Source: Bagarius yarrelli
Lineage: Eukaryota; Chordata; Actinopteri; Siluriformes; Sisoridae
Length of the DNA: 64,000 nucleotides
NCBI GenBank assembly: GCA_005784505.1
Contig: VCAZ01000054.1
Coordinates: 773,501 to 837,500, forward strand
Reading direction: 5' to 3'
Within the stretch, counting starts at the first letter, position 1. Every line of letters begins with the position of its first letter. This document shows, piece after piece, positions 1 through 11,112 of this stretch. Below the pieces are notes generated by a model. That model was not told where the DNA came from, did not search any database, and saw only the letters and a list, made by a program, of their open reading frames with translations. The position numbers and the translations under genes are program-made.

Positions 1-40
1 TCACCTAATGTCACAAGCTGACAAATTTACCGAAGCTGAG
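1..40 (+). CDS. myl10: myl10-like penultimate coding exon (3' part)
   Basis: One leading base, then 13 codons in frame, up to GAG followed by gtaagc. The exon ends in phase 0, matching the start of the terminal exon. Confidence 0.85.
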
Positions 41-2356
41 GTAAGCAACAGGAATTTCGTAGAATGATTTTTTTTTCCAGAAAAGAAAACATTAGCTGTG
101 CTAATATGAACACCTACAATAACAACACTTAAAACTTAGCGAATGTCAGCCAACTAGCCTAGCTTGCTTTCGGTTATTTTATTATCAGTTATAACACAGC
201 TAAAATAAAGCTGGACATTTGTTTCATTAATATGTCAATATTTTAATAAGTTACTAGTTTGTGGAAAGTGGTAGCTTAGTGGTTAACATGTCGAACTGCT
301 GATCAGAAAACCATGGGTTTAATTCCCAGCTCCACAAGCTGCTACTGCCAGGGTCCTGAGCAAGGCCCTTAATTCTGAACTGCTCAGTTGGATAAAATGA
401 AAAGATAAACACACTCATACACACTAACAGAAGCACATTATTAACCCCCAGAAATGGTATTATCTGCGCATTTCCTTTTTTGTCACTCTCACCCCGATGC
501 ATACAAGAGTAGCAGTTTTCATGCACCATATATTAAAGCCTTAGAAATAAATGCCTGTGTAACACACATATATACACACACACACACACTCATTCACACA
601 CACACACATAAAAACAAACAAGCCCTCTGTTCCCATGGCAGCAGTGTGCAGTAATCTGATGGCTGGCTTCCCATGGCACCCGGTTCTGACTCAATGATGG
701 CTCCTGTGATTACAATAATCCATCTTCCTGTCAAATACACCCCAAAACCCCGCATAGGCTAATGTGGGGGAGGGGGAGAAAAGAACGAAGAAAAATTGCA
801 TAGGCACAATTTGGCTCCCACGTGTCCAGCAGATGAGTGGCCATGCTGCGTTGGCAGGGCAAAGTACGCTCGGGAGAGAGTGGAGGGGGGTGTCCATAGG
901 GGCTGGTGGGCAGCTCTCTTGATCAGCCATGTGGGTACACACCAGAGACATGTGCTCATGCTCATGATCAAACACTGTGCCACTCGTTCCTCATCGGCAG
1001 ATCCCGCTGGGTTTATACCGACATCGGTTTCAGTTGACGGGAGTAGGAAAAACACACACACACAATCAGGCACATTAATGGAGGCAGTAAAGGACAGGGA
1101 ATGAGCGAAGGAGTGGATAGATAGCAAGAAACAGTAACTGGGTGAGACTGGGATCAAAAAAGAAGTGGATTTTTCATTAATGTAGCACAAGCAAGGTTGT
1201 ATGAACTTTTTTCGACAGGTGGATTTTCCTTATTTTATCGCTATTATGAAAATGTTTGTTTTATAGACAAGTTGTTACTATACCAGTTACCAGATACCAG
1301 AATCAGTATCAGAATTCCATATTCCAGTATCATTTTAACTCCGCCCACATACACAAAAGAATTAAAGAAGTAAAAATTGTTTTCTTACATTTATAGAAGG
1401 CGGATACCCTTATAAACTGACCCTGCGCTCTGACCCCAACTTACTAAAATGGGATATACGAAGTAAGAATTTCACTGTGCTGTAAAAAGTATATGTGACA
1501 AAATAAAGGCATTTACATTTTTACATAAAGGAATGGATTTACATTTACAAGGGTTAAGGGCCATGCGTAAGGGCCCAACAGCCTTAACCACTGAGCTACC
1601 ATATCCCCTTGCTCGTTTATTAGTCCCTTCAGGATTTCCCAACTGTTTGAATGACTGTTGTGGGTTAAAATTCATGATTTAGGTATAATTTTTGTCATAA
1701 AGTACATAAGGTCTACATGGTCTGTAATTGCTTAACAAGCTGGTAAATAGAAGACATTAACGTTATGAACAACTTTATGTCTACATCTTACTGGTACTGG
1801 TCACCTTTGTTCATGGACATTAGAAATTAGTGAATGAATGACAGTGGTTGAATAAAATAAATGGAACGGACAGACAGAATGTACAAGGATTGGTCAAATA
1901 GTTTAGATCTTAACATCGCAAAATACTAGAGAAACACAAGAACATATTTCAATGCCAACAATACCAAACCAAAGTTTTTGCTAATGTTTAGCTTTTGTAG
2001 TGGTCATTGTGTGCACTGCACCGGTTTGTTGTGTGTTGTCTTGACTACAGTCGAACACTAGTCATTTCATAATTAAATTCTGTAGGCATTTGTTTTTGTG
2101 AATAACCTTTGCTTATCCTGTATTTCTAATTAGAAAAACAATTACACTATAAACCCTTGAGAGAAACTTATTAAGCAGCCTAAAAACTTTAGCCAAAGTG
2201 TGTTTAAGTATTTCAAACTATATTATTTACTTCATTCATTTTTATCTGCAGATAAATCAGATGTTTCAGATGTTCCCGCTGGACGTTGCTGGTAATCTAG
2301 ACTACAAGAATCTCTGCTATGTGATCACACATGGAGAGGATAAGGAACAGGAATGA
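1..2356 (+). CDS. myl10: Myosin regulatory light chain, 3' end (myl10-like), partial
   Basis: The C-terminal part of an EF-hand myosin regulatory light chain, which binds the neck of myosin II heavy chain and tunes force production. Two exons are visible. Positions 1-40 are the end of an exon that starts outside the window; it reads LMSQADKFTEAE before a GTAAGC donor. Positions 2252-2356 are the terminal exon after a TTTTTATCTGCAG acceptor; it reads QMFQMFPLDVAGNLDYK and ends THGEDKEQE-stop. The GNLDYK and YVITHGE motifs are diagnostic of the family. The QMFQ stretch and the tail-to-tail position next to col26a1 (as for human MYL10/COL26A1) favour myl10 over mylpf, myl2 or myl7. The paralogue choice rests on a short C-terminus plus synteny, so it is less certain than the family. 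A polyadenylation signal lies 180 bp past the stop. Confidence 0.85.
260..400 (+). repeat. tRNA-derived SINE (type A), 5' part
   Basis: Starts with a tRNA-like head (gtggtagcttagtggttaa as A box, gggtttaattcccagc as B box). It continues into the conserved body 'cctgagcaaggcccttaa'. The L2-like tail is missing. At least ten relatives of this element occur in the window. Confidence 0.75.
1400..1610. repeat. SINE fragments (type B tail on +, type A piece on -)
   Basis: Positions 1420-1530 match the 3' part of the element at 40540-40800 (shared words 'atttcactgtgctgt', 'gtatatgtgacaaaataa' and 'ggcatttacattt'). It is abutted by an inverted type A piece (gggttaagggcc ... ccttaaccactgagctacca). 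Confidence 0.6.
2252..2356 (+). CDS. myl10: myl10-like terminal coding exon
   Basis: 35 codons including TGA at 2354-2356, directly after a pyrimidine-rich acceptor. It holds the last EF-hand-like segment (DVAGNLDYKNLCYVITHGE). Confidence 0.88.
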   Translation: MNQMFQMFPLDVAGNLDYKNLCYVITHGEDKEQE

Positions 2357-2535
2357 GGAACAAAGGGACTAAACTTTAATTTACCATCATGTTCATCAAT
2401 GTCCTGGTCGTTGAGCCTTGAAGATCAGACCAATGTTTATGTTGTGTTGTTACTCTAAAGACGGATGAAGACTTTTTTGAATTGTATACAGTAATTATTC
2501 TGTGGAACAATTCATTCTGATGTATCTTACTTAAA

Positions 2536-2541
2536 AATAAA
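2536..2541 (+). terminator. myl10: myl10 polyadenylation signal AATAAA
   Basis: Canonical hexamer 180 bp downstream of the stop codon, at a plausible 3'UTR length. No competing hexamer was seen before it. Confidence 0.6.
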
Positions 2542-2894
2542 AACTTTATAGGGTCCACCTAGCATTGTGGTAATTAGCTTTAAACGACTAGAATCCGTTC
2601 CTTGTCTTGTGGATATCCTTTTCACTCTAGGTGCAAATGTATGTATTTTAATGTAACATTACACGGAGGAACAACTAGTCATGCTGTTGACTTTTATTAT
2701 CATGGGAACATGTGCAATCTTAAGCGTAGAGTACTTCCTTCTGGGGTTTCATATTTTCCCCAACATGTCTCATGAGTTCCTCATTTTTCTCCTAGAGACG
2801 TACCAGTATGTGGATTGTCTGCATGCTAGAACTGGAAAATAATAACTCTGAAATGTTATTACTGATTTCCTCTAAACTAAAATAGTCTTGGGCC

Positions 2895-2910
2895 AAAAAA
2901 AAAAAAAAAA
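2895..2910 (+). repeat. Poly(A) tract
   Basis: Sixteen consecutive A in the intergenic region. Confidence 0.9.
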
Positions 2911-3769
2911 CTAAATAGAGGCAAAACCAGACCAAATACATCTACAATAATCTTATTTGTCTGATGATTTTGTTCAAAGTAAAACAGGATAAACTTGACA
3001 AGTTGAAGGTTAGGGGCTTTGCTTAGGAGTCTAGTTGTGGCAGCTTGGTAATGCTGGGATTAAAATTTATGGCTTTCCAGTTAGTAACCTAATGCCTCAA
3101 CCCCTGATACCCATAATACAGTAACCACTAATGCCTAAGCGCCACCTCTGAATGCCCTACTTGTCTGGCATTGTCTCAAAGAGGGTACACACGTTGAAGA
3201 ACATATCATATGCTAAAGTTTGCTAACAAGGAAGCACAACTGTTAAGGACCAAGGAGAAGATCCTTTATGATTTTTTTGTATATCCCTTTTGTTCAATTG
3301 GCTGATTGTAAGATCAGAACATGTCCCAGTCTATCGTACTTCTATGTAGTGTGCGGAATGTTTTTCTTATCCATGCATCTATGGTTACAGTTCATACTAA
3401 CTCAAATGGACACTTTTAAAATGTAGCACACGTCGCAACACGTTTGCTTTCAGTTTTTGTTTATAGCATGACTAGACAGACATATAATTAAATGTGCAAC
3501 ATCCCTGCCCATGAAATCTAGTATATTAGAAAATCAATTTTCACACTAGTAGTGTCATGCTGGAGCAAGAACTACAGAGGAATTCAGTAGCATGAGCTTG
3601 ATATACAATTATATTTTGGGTAGATCCATTTAATTAAATCATATGATTAATGGTCAAAAATATAGTTTTTTTTAGAAAATCTAACCTTGGCAAACCTAAG
3701 CTGTCTATATTTCTATCCATCTATCTATCCATCCATCCAGCCATTTATCCATCTACATCCTTCCATCTG

Positions 3770-3995
3770 ATTCAATTCAATTTAATTTTAATTGTATTGC
3801 ACTTTTAACAACACACATTGTCTTAAAGCAGCTTTACACAGAATGCAGTAACAGTATAAAGTGTACGTTTGTCCCTAATGAGTAAGCCGGAGGTGACTGT
3901 GGCGAGGAAAAACTCCCGGAGGTAAAGTAGGAAGAAACCTAGAGAGGAACCAGACTTATAGGGAACCCATCGGCATCCGGGTGACACCCCAAGTT
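3770..3995 (+). repeat. Teleost dispersed repeat (family not assigned)
   Basis: Carries words I recognise from a common fish interspersed repeat: 'ttcaattcaatttaatttta', 'tcttaaagcagctttacaca', 'gtggcgaggaaaaactccc', 'gaagaaacctagagaggaacc'. I see no coding capacity. Confidence 0.6.
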
Positions 3996-4105
3996 ATTGT
4001 AATGATCAAATGTAATGTATATTGTAGCTTTGGGTTAGTGGAGCAGAGTGAGTCCCAGTCCATCCTCAAAGCTCCTCGAAATCAAGAAAAGGGGAACCTG
4101 GTCGC

Positions 4106-4275
4106 TCCATCCATCCATCCATCCATCCATCCATCCCATCCATCCATCTATCAATCCACCATCCTTTCCTCTATTCATCTATCCCTACATCCATCCATCC
4201 ATACACTATCCTACCAGCTATCCATCCATCCATCCATCCATCCATCCATCTCTACAACCATCTATTCATCTCTAC

Positions 4276-4342
<67 letters not shown>

Positions 4343-4381
4343 CATCCATCCATCCATCCATCCATCCATCCATCCATCCAA
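4106..4381 (+). repeat. Compound tetranucleotide microsatellite (ATCC)n/(ATCT)n
   Basis: About 275 bp of ATCC, interrupted in the middle, then an uninterrupted ATCT run (about 4275-4341), then ATCC again. A small satellite of the same motif lies at 3713-3760. The open frames through it are low-complexity HPSI/YLSI repeats, not genes. Confidence 0.95.
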
Positions 4382-4558
4382 TGTTTTACAATTATTATTT
4401 ATACAATTAAATACAATTATTCATTTTATTTGTGTCCCAAAGTGGTAGGTGTTGCATTATCCCAGCTAGTGTTTGGGTGCATGACTTAAAAAAATAACAG
4501 ATCAACAACAAATTATCAATAAACACAAATGAAACCCATATGAAAAAGTCTTAATTCT

Positions 4559-4564
4559 TTTATT
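4559..4564 (-). terminator. col26a1: Candidate distal col26a1 polyadenylation signal
   Basis: AATAAA on the minus strand, about 1.4 kb past the col26a1 stop. Other hexamers lie at 4623-4628, 5523-5528 and 5859-5864, so the site actually used cannot be told from sequence. Confidence 0.3.
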
Positions 4565-5751
4565 AAATGAAATTACATTATTGATTGCACCAATTTACAA
4601 AGAAACCCCCCTTTAGGTTAATTTTATTGCATCAGTGCCATAAAAACCTGACATCAGAGTGCAAAAAACAGTAAATATTGGCTGAATACAAGACAGAATA
4701 TACTGACAGTCACGACACCACAGAGTCTCTATTACAGTACAAGTCAACAAGTCTCTTCATATTGTATTGTTGAACATTTTTTTAATACTGTATAAAATCA
4801 ACCTGGTTAAATGGTGATGTTTATGCTTGTATTACTAATCCAGCAGTTGACCACCGCTAAGCAGCTGCTAATGTTGGAAAGAAGAAAGATTAAAGAATGA
4901 TAAAATCCTACAGGCTAAAATCAAAGTAAGCCAATAATTTGGATAGATAACATTTAAGCTAGAAATGACAGGAAGTCGTTATATAAATGATTGGAAATAG
5001 GGTCCTAATGCTCAAAAGTCACTATACACTATAATTTTGTTTCAATGCTAATGGAGCGTAAATAAGTGAGACAAATGCTGTCTTGGAAACGGGCTTTCGA
5101 AAACAAATGGCTTATAAATAGGGCAATCCCATTACAGCAGAGCACCGAGTCACGAAGACATGTTTCCTTATCATGGAGTAAGTACCCTATTAATTTCCCT
5201 TCTACAGAGCCAGCTGTACACTCAAAGGAAAGATGGTCAGCGATGGCAGAGAAGAAGGAATGCTGCAGTCCAACTGATATGTTTGTTATACCTACTCACA
5301 CAGTACGGTGAGACAAATAATACAGGAGAAAACAGAATAGAAGCCCAGGGAATGCCAAGACCACAGGGAATCTTAGCCACGCTCGCAATTTAGCTGACAG
5401 ACATCCTAGCAAATCCGAACAAGCTGTTTACAGAACTGCCGAACCAAAACAATAGGTGGCTGGGTGTTTTTTTTTGTTTTTTTGTTTTCAGTCTGATCCA
5501 GATGTTTCTCATCTGACAGTGTTTTATTTGGAGCTGCGAAGGCAGGAGCCTCGTTTGTTCGTACTCGACTTACTACAGCCTTAACAAGCTCAAGAACTGG
5601 GAAGGAAGTCTGAAGGAGGCTGATGAGACGTCACCAGGTGAAGTGTGAGCTGTCTACAAGTGTGTGCTTACTGGAGTGCAGAGACTGCAAGATGACAGAT
5701 TGCGTATAGTCCATAAACTAGAAAAAAATCAGACCTTACAAAGAGCATACA

Positions 5752-5785
5752 TACACACACACAGACACACACACACACACACACA
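5752..5785 (+). repeat. (CA)n microsatellite
   Basis: Dinucleotide run with one CAGA interruption, in the col26a1 3' flank. Confidence 0.85.
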
Positions 5786-5858
5786 TGGATGTACTGTATA
5801 CACCAAAAAACACTGTCATGTCTTGTTAAAAATATCATAATACATTAAATACAGCATC

Positions 5859-5864
5859 TTTATT
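5859..5864 (-). terminator. col26a1: Candidate proximal col26a1 polyadenylation signal
   Basis: AATAAA on the minus strand, about 80 bp past the TGA at 5946-5948. It would give a very short 3'UTR. Confidence 0.35.
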
Positions 5865-5945
5865 AGTGCTGATCAGGATTTGGGGTTTCACAAGCTAATT
5901 TTAACAGCAATGAATGACAGCTAGGTAAAATCACTAGTGTAAATG

Positions 5946-6082
5946 TCAAATAGTCCTCCGCTGGCCGGGGTAGAGAGAAGAAGAGCGAAAGCGCACTGAT
6001 TCAGCCCGTTTCATCTTTCCTGCAGGTAGACCGAGCGCGTCTGACAGGCCATCTAATCCAGAGCCTGCCTCTGCCGGGTTCT
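5946..6082 (-). CDS. col26a1: col26a1 exon 14: basic C-terminal tail and stop
   Basis: Encodes ENPAEAGSGLDGLSDALG and then a KMKRAES block, as in human KMKRG, ending RRTI-TGA. It gives the only in-frame stop after exon 13. Confidence 0.9.
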
Positions 6083-9000
6083 CTGAAGGCAGATAACATA
6101 CACACACGCGTATACAATGAAAATGTTTGGTATTGGAGAATTGGAGTATGGCATTTTCAAAACTTTTTTTTTAAATCTTTATTTTTCTTCAGGAAATGGA
6201 ATTTAGGACTGTTTTGCAGGGATGGGGAACCCATGTGCTTTGATGTTCTTTGTCCTGCTTGATGTCGAGCTATCCCTGCCCCGCACATTGCTAATTACCT
6301 GGATTAGGTGTGTTCAGTCAATCTGTTTTAATATTCTCCAGCTCCTGATTGACTAAAAGCATCTACTCTAGGTAAGTTGTTAAGGCAACGATAGAAACAA
6401 GCAAAGAAAAGTTTGTAGACCATGTGCTCAGTGTTTGTTTATGTTGCCTGTGTTTTGTCATTGGTCGATTGTTCCATTATTGTGTTCAGGTTTTTTTTTA
6501 GTTTAGTTGATTGATTAGTTTCCCCTTAATGAGTTTGTGTATTTATACCCCTGTAGTTCAGGTGGTCTTGGCTTGCTGTGTTGCTTGTCACAGGCCATGT
6601 GGTACTTGTTATGGTTAAAGGTTTTGTTAGTTTCTTGCTTTATTACTTTCCTTAGCTAAGTTCATGTTTTTTAAGGTCTATCAGGGACAATATATTCACA
6701 GAAATGTATTACAAAAACAAAATTGGTTAAAAACCGGTTAAAATGGTTATATATTAAACCCATTTCTGCTCTCTGGGATGCCCCAATACTTATTCCTAAG
6801 CAGCTAAACTTAAGTTTCCACCACTAATTGTTTTGTTTGTTTAAAAAGGTTAACAGTGTTAACATTATATTAGACATTTATTCATAAAATAATTTATTAA
6901 GTCAACTTCAATTCCTTCAGTACAATAGAACACCAAAGTGGTGGAAAAAAAGGTAAAAATCACATTCTCTGTGTCCGCTATATTGCACAAACTTTCCGGA
7001 AAGGAAAGTCAAAGAACTTATATAATGGAATGAAAGGAAGTTCACACTAATTATTCCTTCACCTGACAAGAAATTCCTCGTTCTTTAAGAATCTTAGCCC
7101 CATTAAGAGTCCAAACTGATGGACACTTGATAAATGGCTAGAGAAGCATGAATAAGTAAAACGTCCCCATTACCGTGGATGCCAATCATGTGCTCCAGAA
7201 TGAGCACTCGCTCAGCCAGGATCTTCAGCGCTTCTCTCAGCTGTTGAACTCCTTCACCCTGCAATCACATCAGCTTTAGTTGTGTCAAATTTAAATATGG
7301 CATACAATCCACTTAAAGATGCTAAGAATGTATCTTTAATAAGTTAATAGTAACAGAATTAGAAAAAAAAAACAGCATTAGAAAAGGTTCCGCAGCACTG
7401 ACTGCTAATCATTTTTAACCCCTATCATTCCTTAAGGTTTCTTTCTCGTTAAAGCAGCTTACATCAGTTAGGCTCTCTCCTGGCTCGCCTTTCTGCCCCT
7501 TGGCACCCATTGGACCCTGTAAGAGGACAATCGAATTAGAGATATGGATAAAAGATTGCATATTTAGAAACGTAAAACCTGTGTATTTTTGTGGTTGAGA
7601 TCCACTTACAGCCAAACCTTGCTCACCAATAAATCCTGGAGGTCCCTGGATAAACAGATATTTACAAATTACTGCACAGTTATGCAATAGATGTTAGTTG
7701 TTAGCTGTGGTCTTCAATAAGCAACTGTAAAGCTCATACACATATCTTACATATCTCCGTTACAGCTAAAACAGGAAAATCCCAGGGTTTGATTCATGGG
7801 CAGGGGTGTTTCTGTGTGGAGTTTGCCTGTGCTTGCGCGGGTTTACTCCGGGTTCTCCGGTTTCCTCCCACAGTCCAAAAACATGTATGTTACATTGATT
7901 AGTGATTCTAAGTTGCCCATAGGAGTGTGTGTGTGTCCCTGTGATGGACTGGTGACCTGTTCAGGGTGTCCCCCTCCAGCCTTTCAGAGACGGCTGGGAT
8001 AGACTCCAGCAGATCCACATGACCCCGAATTAGAAGATGAATGAATGATAGTATATGGTGCTCGGATTTTTGATGTTAGAGAGGTAATGCTGTTTAGACT
8101 GTCAAAGTCAGAAACATTTCATGTCCCTTTACTTGATTAAAAAATGTCAAAAAACAACAGAATTGTTTGCCGTCTACTTATAGCGCTCATAAACCTTTTC
8201 TTTTTTATGTTTGTGAATCCAGTTTGGGTGGAGGCATTTATTTGTCTTTTGTGTGCAAAAGGGCGGATTGAAAATATGTTTTCAGTAAATCAGCATAAAG
8301 ATATGGTGTGGTGGCGCCGATAACTGTGACACATCACCAGACCGAGAGGACAGGCTTAAATTTCTTAAAAACAAGGCAATCATAGGTAATTGTGTGGATA
8401 TTACACTCATGAAAATAATCAAGAAAAGCATTTCTCACACAAATCACGGCCCATCACTGGTGGTTAGATGTATACCTTACCAAAAAAACAGTTTTTTTTG
8501 GTGTATCTGCCACCTCCCGATATCTCAGTTATAGTTAAATGTCCAGCAAGTGTAAATCCTGCCCCAATAAGGCTCCTGTTGCAGGTCTCTTTGCAGGTAT
8601 GCAATAATAACTCTGAACTAAACCAGGCACGTTTTACAATTTAGTGTCGTCTAACAAAGGCCATCAAATCAACGTGGAGATAAATACGACAATTTAATGT
8701 CTCTGTGAATGAGTTCCAAGTGCGTTTGGAAGGATGATTCAGAATTCATTAACATCAAATCTCACCCTTTCACCTCGGTCTCCTTTAAGTCCTGATTCTC
8801 CAGTTCTACCTGGCAAACCCCTTGGAGCCTAAAACACGCACATACACACAAATGATTAAAGTTAAACATAATAGATATTTTACACTGGAGCTACAAACCT
8901 AATGCAGCTAACAGGTCTATGTAATTCCTTTCATATACAAAGGTGGTACTGACGAGTTACATTTACTTCATTACATTAATCTATTTACATTTTCTGGCTG

Positions 9001-11072
9001 AATTTTCTTTTAGAGTATATCAAATGATGTGTACTTTCACTTTTTAGGGAAAAATATTGGTTACTTTGTTAGACTCGGCGGTGTAAAACATCCACCATTT
9101 ATTTTATTTCTACCTAAATAATTCCTTGTACTTATAAAATGTTAAAAATATATATAAAATAAATTATATATTTAATGGAGCTGATTTTAAAAGGTAGAAA
9201 AATAAAACAAGGTTACTGTTAGAAAAATATCTGAGTGTGTTTGTAAATGACAGGTGATGTGATGTTAATGTCCATCACAGGACAAAGATTGACATTACAT
9301 TAACCTGTTTTATATAATCAGAACTGAGACTCTGGAGGAGACGGGATGTGGAAACTTGCCAAGTAGTTTAAAATTCAGGGTTTTTGTTTTGCGTCAATCA
9401 GATCAGGAGTAACTAGTAACAATTCACTTGAGTAGTTTTTTCATCGGATACTTTCACTCCTACTTAAGTAACTTATTTAGACTGACACTCTTACATTAGT
9501 GACTTACATTTATCTTATTTCTACAACTGAGCAATTTGGGGATTAAGGGCCTTACTCAGGGACACAGCAATGGTGCCTTGGTGGAGCTGGGAATCAAACC
9601 TACAATCTTCAGGTTAGTAGTCCAACACCTTGACCATGAGCCACCACTTCCCCCCACCAAAGATCGCCTGTCTGTAAGGCAGGCTCTTTATTAAACCTAG
9701 CAACAGCACCTACAGGAACTGCTGCTACCAAATCCAACCTACTAGCTCTGCTTGGACAAACAGGTAGATGATACACTAAACTGAATAATATTTCCCTACT
9801 GCAGAAGTTTAATATTAGAAGAAGGCACAGCTGAGATTTGAACCCAGGATCTCCTGTTTACTAGCCAGGCACTTTACCCAACTAAGCCACGGTGCCAACT
9901 CAAGAAGACGCTTAGTTGAGTAAATATTTCTATATTTCTTAGTTGAGTACATATTTTGGATACTCTACCAACCTCTCTGTTTATTTATACCACCCTTTAT
10001 AGTTAGGTTAAAAATGGAAAAATATATTGTTTATCTATTGTTTATATATTGTGTATCTGCTTTACATCCAGCTTTCTGCTTCAGTTCAGTGGCGACTTCT
10101 GTCAGTCTTATAGTTTAAACCCTGCTCTGCCGCGGAGAAAAGTAAGTCTGAAGGTAATTCGTTACTTAGAAAAACATGTTACATTAATCAACATTCTCCC
10201 TGAAATTTTTAGGATACTCCACCCTGTCTGAGAGTGAGATTAACTCTCTCAAAATTTTGAAATTATTTGGTAGAAAGTAATCAAATGTAATCAGTTACTT
10301 TATTTTTTACAACCTTTTAGCATCCTTGTGGATTCTGGTGGGGTTTTTTTTGGTGTGTGCACGTTTATATAAGCTTCTACTTACATCTTGTCCAGGTAAA
10401 CCTGGAAGTCCAGGAACTCCAGCGGGACCTGGGGGGCCTTAACAAAGACAAGGCTATAGAAGTTCAAGATTTAACTGAACTAAAAATGAAATTTAACTGT
10501 GTCTAATGAACGGATAGTATATTACAACAGCTAAAAACCGCAAAGGTTTTGTAAAAACAATAAAAATTACAGCGACAATCAACAGATTTGCACCAAATTC
10601 AAATAGTTTACCATAGTTATATTTTAGTAAGTGCTTGTGTGTGTATTGTTACATACCGGAAGGACCAGGTGGGCCTGGAGGTCCTATACGACCTGTAATG
10701 TTAAGAAAAATTCAGAGATTGAGAGACAGACGGAATAAGAGACAGACAGAATGAAAAACTTACACTGCTGGTGTTCTATTAGGTATTAGAACTCAAACAC
10801 GTCCTCCCAGGCATAATGTAATAATGAGTGAGACAGTAATTAAGTATTAGTGGAGAAAAAGGACATATTTTACAGTTTAGTCAGATAAAAATCCTCGAAA
10901 GGCTGCTTTTTAAAATATTTTCTTTAACATTTAAAGATTGTCAATAAAAAGGCCCTCATAATGATACAGACCCAACAGTGTCTGTCTGTGAGTGAGAGAG
11001 AGAGAGATGTAAGGATGATGAATTTGTGGGGACATTTGCAGAGATATCATGAGGCGGTTTTGCCTCATGATA

Positions 11073-11112
<40 letters not shown>

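Larger units (their letters stand above)
41..2251 (+). other. Last intron of myl10 (non-coding, repeat-bearing)
   Basis: Holds a SINE-A copy near 260-400, a CA microsatellite near 566-610, and partial SINE pieces at 1400-1610. The rest is AT-rich with no supported exon. Several short open frames here have no recognisable product. Confidence 0.7.
2357..5945. other. Intergenic region between the convergent 3' ends of myl10 and col26a1
   Basis: Contains the myl10 3'UTR, a degenerate inverted SINE piece near 3005-3145, a teleost dispersed repeat at 3770-3995, the ATCC/ATCT microsatellite block at 4106-4381, and the col26a1 3'UTR on the minus strand. No additional gene was recognised. Confidence 0.7.
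8829..10384 (-). other. col26a1 intron 9
   Basis: 1.56 kb. It contains an inverted SINE-A (9500-9655) and, 170 bp on, a tRNA-Thr-like sequence (9824-9896). No exon seen in the rest. Confidence 0.65.

Noticed and set aside
759..1190. Overlapping open frames of 94-143 residues near the myl10 intron
   Set aside because: Three overlapping frames on both strands with no homology or codon bias. They lie within an intron of myl10.
4106..4381. CRISPR-like array
   Set aside because: The repeats are direct tetranucleotides without spacers, in a vertebrate nuclear genome.
3981..4448. Open frames of 155 and 120 residues over the ATCC/ATCT block
   Set aside because: They are translations of a tetranucleotide repeat (HPSI/YLSI units), with no recognisable protein and no splice or start context.
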